A stretch of 64,000 bases of DNA from Bacteroidia bacterium (GCA_030431525.1 JAUIJC010000003.1:95700-159699); one strand, 5' to 3'; shown: positions 7,595-17,200, counted from the first letter of the stretch. Notes: generated by a model not told the origin, from the sequence alone. Numbers and translations are program-made.

Positions 7595-8279
7595 CACCTT
7601 CCAAAAGTTTCCTTGAGGGGTAGGACTATATCATCACCCTCGACTTTACGTTAGGGTGGGGGGCGTTCGTGACGGTAATTAAGGGAACTTTGTCCAAAAG
7701 GACATCCCTCCGTTAGTCTCTGCACCTTCCTTGGGTGTACCCAAAGCTTGGCTCAGGATTGCCATCAGCATTACCTGTTAAGGTTTCCCTGAGTTAACCC
7801 CCTTGGCATCCATGGGTTTCCCCATGGAGTCACCGTGAACGAGTTTAACTACATTGTTAATTTGTAATTCGGGATTATGTTCTTCTGCATGACAATTAGC
7901 ACACAAAAGAATACATTTTTTAAGCTCCTTCCTTAAAGAATCTTCTCGTTTATTCGATAGACTTCGAAGACCCAAGGGAAATTCTTTGTGTTCAGCTTCC
8001 AAATGATGGAAGTGAAGGGCAGAAAGATTTTTATTATAACCACAATGCTGACACATTCCTCCTAATTCTTCCACAAACTTTAGCTTTCTTTTCAAAGCTC
8101 GAATTGTTTGTGAGTGATAGGTATTAGTTTGTGTCTTTATGTGGTAATAATGGTGTTTTTGTTTGCAACGATTGCTACAAAACTTAATCTTTTGCCCAGA
8201 AAGAGGCTTTCCACAGATTACACAACTATTCATATACGCAGAATAGTTCTTTCAACAAATAAGTTCAGACCGCTCGTTG
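7595..8279 (-). ncRNA. Group I self-splicing intron inside the tRNA(CAU) gene
   Basis: The 5' exon ends in U and the intron ends in G (complement of 7595), as group I chemistry requires. The conserved core is readable on the minus strand: P element AACUCAGGGAAACC (around 7782-7798), Q element AAUCCUGAGCCAAGC (7746-7760) pairing CUCAGG with CCUGAG as P4, R element GUGCAGAGACUAACGG (7710-7726) and S element GAUAUAGUCC (7623-7632), giving the GACUA/UAGUC P7 pairing. A CCAUGGG-GAAA-CCCAUGG hairpin just upstream of P looks like P2. The core is most like the tRNA-intron (IC3) class. I could not assign P1 with confidence. The open reading frame occupies the 5' half. Confidence 0.93.
7778..8233 (-). 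CDS. Intron-encoded HNH homing endonuclease
   Basis: 151 residues, starting 47 nt into the intron. A C4 zinc motif at the N-terminus (CVICGKPLSG...FCSNRC) is followed by a basic segment. The HNH core comes next: MCQHCGY, the catalytic LHFHHLEAEHKEF, then LLCANCHAEEH. Family knowledge: such nucleases cut intron-less alleles and so spread the intron. The last residues (GVNSGKP) are encoded by the ribozyme P element itself, and SMGKPM by the P2 hairpin. The frame is intact, suggesting recent activity or selection. No ribosome-binding site is obvious. Confidence 0.88.
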   Translation of the reverse strand: MNSCVICGKPLSGQKIKFCSNRCKQKHHYYHIKTQTNTYHSQTIRALKRKLKFVEELGGMCQHCGYNKNLSALHFHHLEAEHKEFPLGLRSLSNKREDSLRKELKKCILLCANCHAEEHNPELQINNVVKLVHGDSMGKPMDAKGVNSGKP

Positions 8280-8357
8280 ATGAGTCAGTTGCTCTAACCG
8301 GATGAGCTATAGGCCCATAGGGAAAACCGATGTTCTCCCTATTTGTTTTATGTGGCA

Positions 8358-8387
8358 CAAAGGTAAATATTTGCATGAATTACGCAA
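8358..8387 (-). promoter_or_regulatory. Promoter of the tRNA gene (TTTG-N18-TACCTTTG)
   Basis: On the minus strand TTTG (8387-8384) is followed after 18 nt by TACCTTTG (8365-8358), about 42 bp before the tRNA 5' end. This matches the Bacteroidota housekeeping promoter in both boxes and spacing, the best match I found in the window. Confidence 0.75.
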
Positions 8388-8476
8388 AGAAGCAGTATTT
8401 AAAAATGTATGGATTCGCGTAATGAATCATACTTCTATTGTGGAGGAAAAGTTTTCAAAACTTTAAAAATCAGCAA

Positions 8477-9100
8477 ATGAACGGTATAAAGAATATCATT
8501 TTTGACTTGGGTAATGTGATTATCGACATCGATTTCGACCTGACCTACAGGGCTTTTGCGGAATTGGTGGGTAAGCCCATGGACGAGGTTTATGCCGAGA
8601 TGGAAAGGTTGGAGGTGTTCGACCGTGTGGAAAAGGGACATTTTACGGATTTGGAGTTTGTTCAATTCCTTCGTGAAAAAATGGCCATTGAGGCGGATGA
8701 CAAAACAATCATCGATGCTTGGAACGCCCTCTTGTTGGATGTGCCGAAGGAGCGAACAGAGTTGATTTTTAAGCTCAGAGAAAAGTACAATGTCTATGTG
8801 CTGAGCAATACGAGCAACCCACATATTATTGAGGTGAACAATATCCTTGAGCGCCAAACGGGTGTGAAGGATGTCAAAGATTTATGTGACAAGGCATTCT
8901 ATTCCTATGAAATGGGACTTCGCAAGCCAGGGACTGAAATCTATGAGGTGGCCTTGAAAGAGCAGGGGCTCGTGGCTGAGGAAACCTTGTTTTTGGATGA
9001 CCGCCTTGATAACCTGCAGGGCGCTGAGGCTGTAGGAATAAAGACCATTCATGTAGAAGCGCCCAAGTCCATCATGGACTATTTAGGTGGATGGGTTTGA
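8477..9100 (+). CDS. HAD-superfamily hydrolase (subfamily IA)
   Basis: 207 residues from ATG 8477; the frame opens earlier at a TTG, but homology begins with this ATG. HAD motif I is IIFDLGNVIIDID, motif II is VLSNTSN, the motif III lysine lies in GLRKPGTEIYEVAL, and motif IV is LFLDDRLDNL. A helical cap domain occupies ~15-90. Family knowledge: it dephosphorylates small phosphorylated metabolites through an aspartyl-phosphate. In motif I the second Asp of the usual DxD is Gly-Asn (FDLGN), as seen in the YihX/epoxide-hydrolase-N branch. Substrate unknown. Confidence 0.86.
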   Translation: MNGIKNIIFDLGNVIIDIDFDLTYRAFAELVGKPMDEVYAEMERLEVFDRVEKGHFTDLEFVQFLREKMAIEADDKTIIDAWNALLLDVPKERTELIFKLREKYNVYVLSNTSNPHIIEVNNILERQTGVKDVKDLCDKAFYSYEMGLRKPGTEIYEVALKEQGLVAEETLFLDDRLDNLQGAEAVGIKTIHVEAPKSIMDYLGGWV

Positions 9101-9157
9101 TCCCAAATGCCTACTTTCGTCTCTGAATAGAAGAACACGTTTGTCCCCATTATTGTA

Positions 9158-10417
9158 ATGTCGAAATCCAAATTGCTCCATATCTTTCTTTTCATCGTCA
9201 CTTTTGTGGGTACCACCTTGGCAGGTGTGGAGCATAGCGTCGATCCCTTTACAGCTTTTGATTCTGATTGGAATTTCAATTATACCTGGGCTGAAGTTTT
9301 AACCGGCCTTTATTATTCTATTCCATTCCTGGGGATTTTAACCGTGCATGAGTTCGGCCATTATTTTATGGCAAAGTATCATAAGCTCAAGGTCACTTTG
9401 CCTTATTACATTCCATTTTGGTTTCCGGTTGGCTTTTTTTGGATTGGGACCATGGGAGCTGTAATTCGTCTAAAAAGTCCTTCCCAGACCAAGAAGCAGT
9501 TTTTTGATGTTGGCATTGCAGGGCCATTGGCTGGCTTTGTGGTGGCCTTGGGAGTGTTGGGGTATGGGTTTACACATTTGCCTCCAGCAGAACACCTTCT
9601 TTCTATTCACCCAGAATATAAGCCAAGTTTTGAAAAGCATGGGGCAGAGAGTTATCAGGATTATGTATTTGATGAAACAGTAGACTTTCGTGTTCAAGAA
9701 AAGACCAAAAACTTTGTTGAACGAGAAGGAAGGCAACCAAATGAGAAGGAAAAGGAGGCGTTAGAATATTTAGCTGAGAATGATATTGTCCTGAGCATGG
9801 GCAAAAATCTCCTTTTTATTTTCTTTGAAAAGTATGTGGTTCAAGACAAATCACGGGTTCCAAGCAAGTATGAAATGTATCATTACCCCATCATTTTTGC
9901 TGGTTTTTTAGCCTTGTTCTTTACTGCGCTAAACCTGTTGCCCATCGGTCAGTTAGATGGAGGGCATGTGGTGTATGGGTTGTTGGGTTTCAAGCGAGCA
10001 AAAACGGTTTCCTTGGTAGCCTTTACACTGTTCGTTTTGTATGCCGGGATGGGCATGGAATACATTTCACTTCAGCATACTAAGAATTTCGGGGAGCTGT
10101 TTTTCAATCTGTTTTTGTATGGCTACTTCCTGTTTTTCATTTTTCAGCCAGCATTTGAATGGCGCCGAAATGCAGGAGTTTTTGCCATGGTGGTGTTGAC
10201 CACTCAATTTGCGTTGGGAAACCTTTTCCCAGAATGGCAAGGCTATCCAGGTTGGTTGGTTTTTGCCACTTTGATCTCTCGAGTTTTGGGAATTTATCAC
10301 CCTCAGGCGCCCATTGAGAAGCCTTTGGATACGAAGCGAAAAGTGTTGGGCTGGGTATCCTTGGCCGTATTTGTCCTTTGTTTCACGCCTGCGCCGTTTG
10401 ATTTCTCAACACCTTGA
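9158..10417 (+). CDS. Site-2-protease-family membrane metalloprotease (M50)
   Basis: 419 residues with about seven hydrophobic segments. The zinc site is H64-E-F-G-H68 in TVHEFGHYFMA, and the third-ligand motif is LLPIGQLDGGH near residue 270. A long soluble insertion (~150-230, charged, ending before VLSMGKNLLFIFFEKYVV) lies between the two motifs. Family knowledge: S2P enzymes cleave within membrane-spanning helices; in bacteria this often releases anti-sigma factors. No PDZ domain is seen, and no sigma or anti-sigma gene lies nearby, so the substrate is unknown. Confidence 0.85.
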   Translation: MSKSKLLHIFLFIVTFVGTTLAGVEHSVDPFTAFDSDWNFNYTWAEVLTGLYYSIPFLGILTVHEFGHYFMAKYHKLKVTLPYYIPFWFPVGFFWIGTMGAVIRLKSPSQTKKQFFDVGIAGPLAGFVVALGVLGYGFTHLPPAEHLLSIHPEYKPSFEKHGAESYQDYVFDETVDFRVQEKTKNFVEREGRQPNEKEKEALEYLAENDIVLSMGKNLLFIFFEKYVVQDKSRVPSKYEMYHYPIIFAGFLALFFTALNLLPIGQLDGGHVVYGLLGFKRAKTVSLVAFTLFVLYAGMGMEYISLQHTKNFGELFFNLFLYGYFLFFIFQPAFEWRRNAGVFAMVVLTTQFALGNLFPEWQGYPGWLVFATLISRVLGIYHPQAPIEKPLDTKRKVLGWVSLAVFVLCFTPAPFDFSTP

Positions 10418-10462
10418 TGGCATTGGGCGTACCCAAAAGAGGACAACCATCATTAGCCCTCT

Positions 10463-11059
10463 ATGAAAACTTGGGTGCTTTCCTTGTTGCTGTGTTTAAG
10501 TGTGTTCGTGGCCGAGGCTCAAATTGGTGTAGGAGCCAGTGGAGGATTTAGAGGTTCTCGGCTTTATCCTGCGGGATTGAATGGCGTTAAGCATTTGGAT
10601 GCTATCCCAACAGGATTTTTTAGGGGATATATTCGAATAGGGCGTCCAGTCTATTTTGAGCCAGGGATTGGTTATGGCAGTTCGGGTGGAGAGCTGATAA
10701 ATACCATTGACGACCAAAAGTTTACCGTGAACCTGCGGGCTTTTGAATTCCCGATGTTGGTGGGGTGGAGGTTCCTTGGAAAAGACAATCCTGTATTTTC
10801 AGCACGGATTTATGGAGGGCCTGTGTTCTCAGCGATTGTTTATAGGAATGTGGGCGGACAACGAACTCCCGTTTTGACCGAATCAAATATTCGGAATTTC
10901 AATATGTCCCTGTTGGGAGGCATCAACTTCAAACTGCTGATTTTCACACTCGGATTGGAGTATGAAGGAGGGGTAACAAACCTTTATAAAGGAAATCAAG
11001 ATGGCTCCCTGAAAACAGGCGTATTTAACCTCAGTTTTGGTTTGGCTTTGGGAACCTGA
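10463..11059 (+). CDS. Outer-membrane beta-barrel protein
   Basis: 198 residues with a clear signal peptide (MKTWVLSLLLCLSVFVAEAQ, cleavage after AEA-Q). The rest alternates polar and hydrophobic residues, as in an 8-strand porin-like barrel (FEFPMLVGWRFLG, ARIYGGPVFSAIV, MSLLGGINFKLLIFTLGLEYEGG), ending FNLSFGLALGT. It is of the PorT/outer-membrane-beta-barrel type common in Bacteroidota. No partner or ligand is apparent. It follows the M50 gene by 45 bp and may share its transcript. Confidence 0.72.
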   Translation: MKTWVLSLLLCLSVFVAEAQIGVGASGGFRGSRLYPAGLNGVKHLDAIPTGFFRGYIRIGRPVYFEPGIGYGSSGGELINTIDDQKFTVNLRAFEFPMLVGWRFLGKDNPVFSARIYGGPVFSAIVYRNVGGQRTPVLTESNIRNFNMSLLGGINFKLLIFTLGLEYEGGVTNLYKGNQDGSLKTGVFNLSFGLALGT

Positions 11060-11109
11060 GCAAATTTTAAGTTGGTGACCAAAATGAATGATCAAAAAAA
11101 GAAGACTAC

Positions 11110-11243
11110 GGTGAAAGGGAGGAAAGGAGGCTCCGTGTGGTTTAAAGAGATCTGCTTCGCAGTTTGAGAATAGGAGTCCACGTAATCTTTCCAAAGCTAT
11201 TTTCTTTTTTGAATCACATACGTCTCCTTTCCTCCCTTTCTCC
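11110..11243. repeat. Inverted repeat with 20-bp arms in the barrel/anchored-protein gap
   Basis: Arms 11110-11129 and 11224-11243 are complementary at 19 of 20 positions (purine-rich GGTGAAAGGGAGGAAAGGAG on the left). Next to each arm, on its right, is a similar CTCCGTG(T)GGTTTAAA string, a direct rather than inverted copy. The gap 11060-11315 lies between convergent genes and has no reading frame I would support. Confidence 0.7.
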
Positions 11244-11315
11244 GTGGTTTAAAAATCTACTCCCTTACCTATAATCCCTGCTTTCCTGTAGTTGGGTTTA
11301 GAAAAGTCGAGTTTG

Positions 11316-11924
11316 TTATGGTTTTATCGAGGCTGGGAGAAGGTTGGTTGGAGTTGGCCTGTGTTTCTCGAAAATCATAGGTCTTAGAGGGCGATAAGGA
11401 GGAGTGTTTTTATAACTGCCTTTCGGGCCGTTAGTCTTAAAGTGGCCAAAACGGAGTTTGGTGGCGGGGGCATTCCAGTCTAATTCATCAAAATCAATTT
11501 CTTCAAAAAGGTAGGGGGTGTCGTTTTGAAAAAATGCCTCATTGCCATAGATGTAAAAGCCCAGATTGTGGGGGGTGAGATAGGCAATGTCGATGACGGC
11601 CAATTCATTGGCTCGTGCGTAAATGGCAAGGCGTTGTGTGTACTCATTTTCCCAAGTTTCCTGAACAGAGAGGTAGTCATTTTCACCGTCTTCATTAAGG
11701 TCCACATGGGTGAGGGCTAACGGCTTATTCAGGTTGGTTTCCAGCTCTTGGGCGGATTGCGAAATGAGCACTTCTTCCCGCAGGATTTCCAGATTTAATT
11801 CACCAGAAAAAGGAACCGATGGCCTTCTTTGAGCACTAAATAGAAGCCACCCCATGAGCATGGCCCCAAAACTGCCAGACACCATCACTCCGGTAATCAG
11901 TCGAACCTTGTTTTTACGCTTCAT
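11316..11924 (-). CDS. N-terminally anchored protein of unknown function
   Basis: 202 residues. Basic N-terminus (MKRKNKVRL) followed by one membrane segment (~9-29), then a soluble domain. The soluble part contains DLNEDGENDYLSVQE, an acidic calcium-binding-like or FG-GAP-like loop, followed by a region resembling a small beta domain, and ends in a Pro/Lys-rich tail. I do not recognise a family. No enzyme motif is seen. The acidic DxNxDGxxD loop suggests a metal-binding extracytoplasmic domain; that is inference only. Confidence 0.55.
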   Translation of the reverse strand: MKRKNKVRLITGVMVSGSFGAMLMGWLLFSAQRRPSVPFSGELNLEILREEVLISQSAQELETNLNKPLALTHVDLNEDGENDYLSVQETWENEYTQRLAIYARANELAVIDIAYLTPHNLGFYIYGNEAFFQNDTPYLFEEIDFDELDWNAPATKLRFGHFKTNGPKGSYKNTPPYRPLRPMIFEKHRPTPTNLLPASIKP

Positions 11925-12024
11925 AAAAGTGATTGGAAAAATGAAATGGACAAACCGTTCTTTTTAAGATAGGGGTTTTCTCCAATCTGCCAAAAACGGG
12001 TGGTCTGTGAATCAGTGAGATAGC

Positions 12025-12933
12025 TTATGATTCTTCAGAATCATCCTTTGGTGGATTCTCCTGCATGATGACCGTCCGTATTGGAAATGGGATTTCAATC
12101 CCATTTTTATCAAAAGCCTGCTTGAGGGAAATGATACTTTGGCTTTGCGCCTCAAAAACCTGAACCTGCGAGGTGGCTTTGATCCAAAACCTCAACTGAA
12201 AATCAATGGAACTGGCCCCAAAGGCAAGGTAATGGAATTCAACCCTTTCGTGTGGTTTTGGGTCAAATTGGTCTTTAATGGTTTCGATGGCAATGGACTG
12301 CACCTGCTCCAAGTCTGAATCATAGGCCACCCCACAATTGATGGTTATCCGAATTCGGGGAGTGAGTCCAAAGTTCTTGAATGGATTGTCCAACACATTT
12401 TTGTTGGGGATGATGACGAGGTTGTTATCGGACTCCTTGAGTTTGGTATTTCTCAAATTGATTTCCATCACTCGGCCAGAAAAGCCATTGGTTTCAATCC
12501 AATCACCGACATTAATGACATCCTTAATGGCCAGAAAGATTCCCGAAAAGGTGTTGGAGAGTGTGCCTTGTAGGGCCAAGCCCACCGCCAAACCAGCGAC
12601 ACCTGCACCAGCAAGGATTGATTTGAGCACTTGGTCGAGATTCAGGACACTGAGCGCCACAAATAGCCCAAAGGCAATGATGGCAATGGAGGCAAAATTG
12701 GAAATGAGTTCACGAATGGACGCCTGCTTTATAAACTTTTTTAATCCTTTGGAGGACCATGCTTGGACGTACCGTGAAACCCAATAGGTGAAGAGAAAAA
12801 TGACAATTGAGATGAGCAGGTTGGGCAGGTTTAGGATGGCTGTATCCACCCAGTTTGCCAACCTGTCCAGCATTTTTTCCCAAGAGGACACCATGTGCTC
12901 TTGGATTTCCTCTGTTCCTGTTTCTTGGGGCAT
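12025..12933 (-). CDS. MscS-family small-conductance mechanosensitive channel
   Basis: 302 residues, the size of E. coli MscS. Three membrane helices are visible (~34-56, 75-97, 103-135). The pore-lining TM3 is rich in Gly and Ala (ILAGAGVAGLAVGLALQGTLSN), and the family signature FSGIFLAIKDVINVGDWIE follows. The beta domain continues with GRVMEINLRNTKLKESDNNLVIIPN. Family knowledge: it opens under membrane tension to release solutes after osmotic downshock. It lies alone between convergent and tandem genes. Confidence 0.92.
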   Translation of the reverse strand: MPQETGTEEIQEHMVSSWEKMLDRLANWVDTAILNLPNLLISIVIFLFTYWVSRYVQAWSSKGLKKFIKQASIRELISNFASIAIIAFGLFVALSVLNLDQVLKSILAGAGVAGLAVGLALQGTLSNTFSGIFLAIKDVINVGDWIETNGFSGRVMEINLRNTKLKESDNNLVIIPNKNVLDNPFKNFGLTPRIRITINCGVAYDSDLEQVQSIAIETIKDQFDPKPHERVEFHYLAFGASSIDFQLRFWIKATSQVQVFEAQSQSIISLKQAFDKNGIEIPFPIRTVIMQENPPKDDSEES

Positions 12934-13016
12934 TTGTGCACAAAAGGTTCTCTATTTAATGTGTACGGCCAAAAAGGCGCAGGGAATTCTTAAAACGGGA
13001 AAGTCTTCTGAAGCAC

Positions 13017-13058
13017 AAAAAAAACTCCTCAGGAATAAGTCAATTATCCTGAGGAGTT
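13017..13058 (-). terminator. Terminator of the YD-repeat gene
   Basis: Perfect 12-bp stem (13023-13034 with 13047-13058, AACTCCTCAGGA/TCCTGAGGAGTT). Read on the minus strand, an eight-T run follows. It lies 28 bp beyond the stop of the gene that ends at 13086. Confidence 0.85.
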
Positions 13059-13085
13059 GAAAACGCTGTGAGGGGGCTACCTCAA

Positions 13086-14000
13086 TTACTTTTTCTTTTT
13101 GTAGTACTCATAAATGTATTCGAGTACATAGGAAGGTTTTTTGTCGCCTGATTGGTAGGTGATGATTTTCGTGATGTTGCCGAAGCTGTCATAAGCATAC
13201 AGCCATTTGTTGCTCTCGTAGCCGAGCTCCGCCTCATAAAGGGAGACCGTTTTTATGTTGCCCACCTCATCGTAGGTGTATTTGTAGTGGTGTTCAAAGT
13301 CTCCGTTTGGCAAAAAACGTTGCTCCTTAATTTTCTGACCCTTGTCATTGTACTCGTAAACCAAGGTGTGCAATGGCTTCCCGTTGACCGTTTCCTTCTT
13401 TTGAATCAACTGGTTTTTTTCATTGTAGCGCATTTCGGCTTTTACCGTCTTTTTGCCCTTGTAATTAGTTTCTACACGGTTTCCCAACGAATCATACGTA
13501 TGGGTGTAGGTGTATTCTGGAAAGCCTTGGTCATCCGCTCTTTCCTGCTTAGTCAATTTGCCAGCCTTGTTATAAGTGTAGGTGACAGTGTATGAAGCGC
13601 CTTCTTTCGTTCCTTCCTGTTTGGTGATGTCACCATTGGAGTTATAGCTACGAGTATATTCCTCCATGACTTGATCATTGACATCCGTCATTTTTGCCTT
13701 GGTGATGTTCCCGTTGGCATCGTAGGCGAATTTCCAAAGTCCTTTTAACGTCGTGTTGTCCCCATAGGTGGCATAAGCAACGGTTTGACCGTTGGTGTTG
13801 AAGCGTTTGTAGCTGTCCTTATAGCCGACATCTTTTCGGAAACCATCCCTGTCATAACCATAGAACATGCCTACCTGAGACTTGATTTTGGCTTTTTTTA
13901 TGTTTTCGGCCTCTTTTTTTGGGTCGACCTCTTGGGCAAAAAGAGAAGTGGAAAAGAGAAGGCAAAGAATAAGGCTATTAAGAGCTGAAAAGACTTTCAT
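13086..14000 (-). CDS. Secreted YD/RHS-like repeat protein
   Basis: 304 residues with a signal peptide (cleavage near LFAQ-EV, residue ~23). From ~85 to the end, ten or so repeats of ~20 residues follow the pattern Y-x-Y-(D/N)-x-x-G-N-(I/L)-T-K, e.g. FAYDANGNITKAKM, YTYDEVGNIKTVS, YAYDSFGNITKII. These are the beta-hairpin units of RHS/YD proteins. There is no toxin or core domain at the C-terminus, so it is not a polymorphic toxin of the large RHS type. Function unknown; likely an envelope or extracellular carbohydrate- or surface-binding structure. Confidence 0.72.
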   Translation of the reverse strand: MKVFSALNSLILCLLFSTSLFAQEVDPKKEAENIKKAKIKSQVGMFYGYDRDGFRKDVGYKDSYKRFNTNGQTVAYATYGDNTTLKGLWKFAYDANGNITKAKMTDVNDQVMEEYTRSYNSNGDITKQEGTKEGASYTVTYTYNKAGKLTKQERADDQGFPEYTYTHTYDSLGNRVETNYKGKKTVKAEMRYNEKNQLIQKKETVNGKPLHTLVYEYNDKGQKIKEQRFLPNGDFEHHYKYTYDEVGNIKTVSLYEAELGYESNKWLYAYDSFGNITKIITYQSGDKKPSYVLEYIYEYYKKKK

Positions 14001-14205
14001 GGTGTCAATGTCAGAGGGTTAGAGTGTTGATGTCTGGAAGATAAATTTATGCCGAAAGATTGAATTTGGCGAAACTATGTCTTTTTGATGATAAACATAC
14101 GTGAAAAAAATGAGGGTTTACCTTTTGGGATTTGAACGAATTAACATCTAATTGTATTTTTACAAGAATCACACGCTATACAGCCACTCTACAAATTTAG
14201 ACTCT

Positions 14206-17200
14206 ATGATGTTTAGACGTTTATTCAGCCTATTAGCCTTCCTTTCGTTGTTGGGGACAGCGAATGCTCAGAAGGTCTTGGGCTATTTCCCTGATTATGG
14301 GACGACGGGTAATGAGCCCATCCAGTACCAACATATGACGGATTTAGCATATGCTTTTATCGCTCCGAACTCTGATGGTACGCTGAATACACAGTTCTTT
14401 ACTCCAGCTACTTTTGCTATTGTTCGGGATAAGGCCCATGCGGCAGGCGTTAAGATGCATATTTCAGTGGGTGGAGCGGGTTCGCCAACTGTGCAGTTGG
14501 CTAATGCAACAGCAAATGCTACCTCAAGAGCCAAAATGATTGAAGAGTTGATGAAATTCATTTCGGGAAATCATCAATACAATGATACGCCTATTGCGGG
14601 TATTGATATTGACTGGGAGTTTCCAACCAACCAAACCTCACGTAACAATCATGAAACTCTGTTGAAGGAGTTGCGTCAGGCGATGGATGCTCAGGAGGCT
14701 AAGGATGGCCGCACCTATGAGCTTTCATGTGTATTGGGTGGTGATGTAATCAGTAATGTTTCGCATGCGGATTATATCAATCCAAACGCTTTCCAATATG
14801 CTGACTATTGGCACATCATGAGCTATGATATGGCTTATGTGACCAAATACAACCCACACCATTCACCATTACAAGCAGCCATGGATGCGGTTGATGAGTA
14901 TAATCGAATGGGGTGTCCAAAGAGCAAAATGCTTATTGGTGTTCCATTTTATGGACGTAGTGGTGGAGGAACTATTGAATACAGCCAAATTAATTCTTCT
15001 GGTACGCAAGCGCTTTATGAAGGAGATCAGAGTGGTTCTTATTACTACAACGGTAAAACCCTGATTACTCAAAAAGCAGATTTTATCATGAACGAAGGCG
15101 GTGTAGGTATCCTGATTTGGGAGATTACACAGGACCGTATGGGCAATGACCCATATTCGCTTTTGAAGGCTTGTGGTGAGGCAATGAGCCCTTACCAATG
15201 TCCGCTTCCTGCCCCAAATTTGGGCGCTGACGTTTCGATTTGTGGTTCTTCTTCCGTGACCTTGAATTCTGGCTTGACCACTGGTGGTGGCAAAACTTTT
15301 ACCTGGAAAAAAGGCACGCAGACTTTGGTTAGCAATACAACGGCTACCACTTACAACGCAACTTCTGCTGGAACCTATACTGTAGAAGTTTCTGACGGTT
15401 CATGTTCTCGTTCTGACCAAATCGAAGTGTTGGGTACTTTGCCAACGGTTGACTTGGGTGCGGACGTTGAGCTTTGTAATCCAGCAACCGCTACCTTGGA
15501 TGCTGGTGTTTCAGGCAATGGACTGACTTACACTTGGAAAAAGGACAATGTGACAATTTCTGGAGCAACTGCTCAAACTTTAACTGTTGATCAAGCTGGC
15601 GTTTATTCGGTGACTGTTTCGGCATCAGGTTGTTCTTCATCCTCGGATCAAGTAACGGTAACTTCTTTGTTGTTGGACATTCCTGCTGTTACAGCTTGTA
15701 AGAATGATCCGACTACAGTAACTGTAAATAACCCTACTTCTGGTGCCACTTATTCTTGGTTTACGACCCAAACAGGTGGAACAGCTTCTTATACTGGTTC
15801 TTCTGTTGATGTGACTCTTGCTTCTACAACAACTTTTTATGTAGAAGAGGAGGTTACAATTGGTGTTAATTGCCAGGGATTAGATTCTTGGGATCCATCT
15901 TCTAGCTATTCTCAGTATTCAGAAGTAATTCATAATGGGAAAAAGTATTCAGCGGCTTGGTGGGCTAATGCAGGTGATGAGCCAGGTGTTGCAAACATGT
16001 GGACTTATGTAGACGAATGCGGTGGTGGAAATGGCTGTGAGCGCACCCCAGTAACCGTAACCGTTGATCCTAATTGTTCTGGATGTACTGCTCCTGAGGC
16101 TAAGATTACATCTTCTGATTTTGATTATTGCTCAGATGAAAGTGGTGTGAGCTTGGTGGCTAAAGCAGTTTCTGGTGCCACTTATGAGTGGTTCAAGGGA
16201 ACAACTTCGGTAGGTTCTAATCGCACCTTGAACAATGCCACTGCTGGAAAATACACGGTAGTGGTAACAAAGGATGCTTGTTCAGCTACTTCCGATGAGG
16301 TAACGGTGGTTGAAAACGCTGTTCCTTCTGCAACAATCACAACTACTGCCTTAGAGTACTGTGAGGGCATCAACGGTATTAGCTTGGTGGCTAAAGCGGT
16401 TACTGGTGCTACTTATGAGTGGTTCAAAGGTTCTACATCGGTAGGAACAAACCGCACATTGAACAACGCTACGGCAGGAATCTACACCGTTACTGTTTCC
16501 AACAACGGCTGTTCTGAAACATCTTCTTCTGTAACAGTAGTGGAGAATGCTTCTCCTGAGGCGACCATTACTACCACAGATCTTTCTTACTGTTCTGGTG
16601 ACAATGGCTTGACGCTTTCTGCTAAGGCTGTATCTGGTGCTACTTATGAGTGGTTCAAGGGAACACAGTCCGTAGGGACTGGCCAGAATCTTTCAAATGC
16701 CGAGGCAGGTGATTACACTGTTGAGGTGAGCAAAAATGGATGTACAGCCACTTCATCTTCTGTAACAGTTGTTGAAAATGGTTCGTTGAGCATCAGCCTT
16801 TCTGCTGACCAAACCAATCTTTGTTCTCCAGCCACAGCTACTTTGGATGCTGGTGTTTCTGGAGCTGGCTACAGCTTTGTTTGGAAAAAGGATGCGACTG
16901 TAATTGCAGGTGAAACTTCATCAACCCTATCGGTTTCAGAAGCTGGTGTTTACGAGGTGACCGTAACTACTTCCGGTACTTGTTCTTCCTCTGCTTCCGA
17001 CCAAGTAACCATCACTTCTTCTTTGGTTGAAATTGATGATGCCACGGCTTGTGAGAATGATCAAGTGACTTTGGCAGTGAACAATCCTGAAACGGGTGTT
17101 ACTTATAAGTGGTATGACGTTGCCACTGGCGGTACTGAACTTCACACTGGCGCTACTTATGATGTCACCTACACCACGGATGTAACTTTCTATGTAGAGA

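Larger units (their letters stand above)
7558..8316 (-). tRNA. tRNA with anticodon CAU (elongator Met or Ile2), split by a group I intron
   Basis: Two 37-nt exons (8316-8280 and 7594-7558) join into a 74-nt tRNA. The acceptor stem GGGCCUA pairs with UGGGCCC, including one G-U pair. The D-arm is GCUC...GAGC, the anticodon stem is ACUGA/UCAGU around a CUCAUAA loop, and the T-arm is CCUGG-UUCGAGU-CCAGG, with discriminator A. CCA is not encoded. The 685-nt intron sits directly 3' of the anticodon's last U. CAU could be elongator methionine or, if the C is converted to lysidine, isoleucine-2; the body alone does not settle this. A correct tRNA requires splicing. Confidence 0.93.

Noticed and set aside
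7778..8233. HNH gene as a free-standing gene or restriction endonuclease
   Set aside because: It lies entirely within the intron, between two exons that together give a complete tRNA, and has no methylase neighbour.
13086..14000. RHS polymorphic toxin
   Set aside because: Only YD-type repeats are present. There is no RHS core, no variable toxin C-terminus and no immunity gene downstream.
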